Shown piece after piece: positions 1-64,000 of a stretch of 64,000 nt of DNA. The translations under genes were made by a program, and so were the position numbers. The notes under the pieces were generated by a model. That model worked only from the letters and a program-made list of their open reading frames with translations, had not been told where the DNA came from and did no database searches. Source of the stretch: Casuarius casuarius (taxonomy: Eukaryota; Chordata; Aves; Casuariiformes; Casuariidae); assembly GCA_003342895.1 (NCBI GenBank), contig PTFA01000042.1, forward strand, positions 4,888,640-4,952,639, in the 5' to 3' direction. The stretch's first letter is position 1; every line of letters starts with the position of its first letter.

Positions 1-585
1 TTATTTCGCATAGACAAAATGCAAAGAGTGTCTCATTAAATTAATATTAAAAAAAAAACCAAACTGATCCCCTCACTCCACTGACAGCACTCATCCTAAT
101 TAACAACAAAAAAAGAACAATCAAGGACCCATTTTCTAACTGAAAAAAAAAAGTGCAAACATGACAAAAGACTTTTTGTTTTCCCAAATCAATGTTCCTG
201 TTGAATTCACAAATAGGTGATTTTTTTTGTGATTTTTTTTCCCCCTTTTTAATCTTGTCTGATGGAACTTCCGGTTAAAATGTTTTAGTTAAGTCTCCAT
301 GCACTTCGTACAAAATCAGTAAAAACACAAACGCTTGTGAAGATCAGAAAACTGGACTCTTTTACCCAAAAATTCAGATGTCCAGTCAGATGAAGCTCAC
401 ACTCAGACAGAAAAAAAGCAAGAGAGTCTTTGCACTGTCTGTCGTTCATATTTTTTTTGTCAAATATTTTGGCAATCTTCTTCTTTAATTATAAATATTG
501 GAATTCAATAAAAAAAAGGTAGCTTTCATTGGATTTTTTTTTCATTGTAAGTATTTACAGCCACTGTCCAGCCATGCTCTTTTTG
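1..585 (-). other. DSCAM: DSCAM 3' UTR, proximal part
   Basis: Non-coding sequence directly after the TAA. It is AT-rich with many homopolymer A/T runs. No canonical AATAAA is present on the minus strand here; ATTAAA variants lie at 484-489 and 248-253, and I cannot say whether they are used. The UTR probably continues past the left edge. A Pumilio-type UGUAAAUA element lies at 552-559, 26 nt after the stop codon. Confidence 0.75.
552..559 (-). promoter_or_regulatory. Pumilio response element in the 3' UTR
   Basis: The minus strand reads TGTAAATA, matching the Pumilio consensus UGUANAUA, 26 nt after the DSCAM stop codon. Motif match only; Pumilio control of neuronal mRNAs is common, but binding here is inferred. 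Confidence 0.4.

Positions 586-64000
<63,415 letters not shown>

Overview
The window is a stretch of vertebrate chromosome carrying the 3' part of one multi-exon gene on the minus strand. The gene is recognisably DSCAM (Down syndrome cell adhesion molecule), the neuronal immunoglobulin/fibronectin-III homophilic adhesion receptor. I place thirteen coding exons between 63029 and 586. All their junctions obey the GT-AG rule and all their phases chain without a break into one 776-residue reading frame ending in TAA. This is the C-terminal portion of a protein of about 2,000 residues. The remaining exons lie beyond the right end of the window, and the 3' end of the 3' UTR lies beyond the left end.

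The organism is an amniote and probably a sauropsid, most likely a bird. The introns are short for DSCAM and there are few interspersed repeats. The clearest repeat is a decayed CR1-type LINE 3' end, and several short palindromic repeats resemble families common in birds, turtles and crocodilians. The species cannot be named from the sequence alone.

Layout, right to left, in the direction of transcription: second half of FNIII-4 (62876-63029); Ig10 in two exons (55089-55206, 54088-54251); FNIII-5 in two exons (50660-50758, 49887-50075); FNIII-6 in one exon (47521-47811); juxtamembrane, transmembrane and basic stop-transfer segment (41983-42159); a 31-bp microexon (35195-35225); four cytoplasmic-tail exons (29405-29520, 26553-26702, 22267-22464, 18017-18319); a 17-kb last intron; and the terminal exon (586-926), ending in a PDZ-binding type C-terminus and followed by 3' UTR.

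Nearly all the rest is intron. I see no second protein-coding gene on either strand. The open frames of 60-140 codons outside these exons look like chance frames in AT-rich DNA. The introns hold a CR1 remnant, several MIR-like SINE relics, palindromic repeats, short tandem duplications and low-complexity tracts. I found no operon, CRISPR array, mobile gene cassette or evidently new biological system. The most interesting points concern the gene itself (microexon, possible in-frame skipping of the transmembrane exon) and a few structured non-coding elements.
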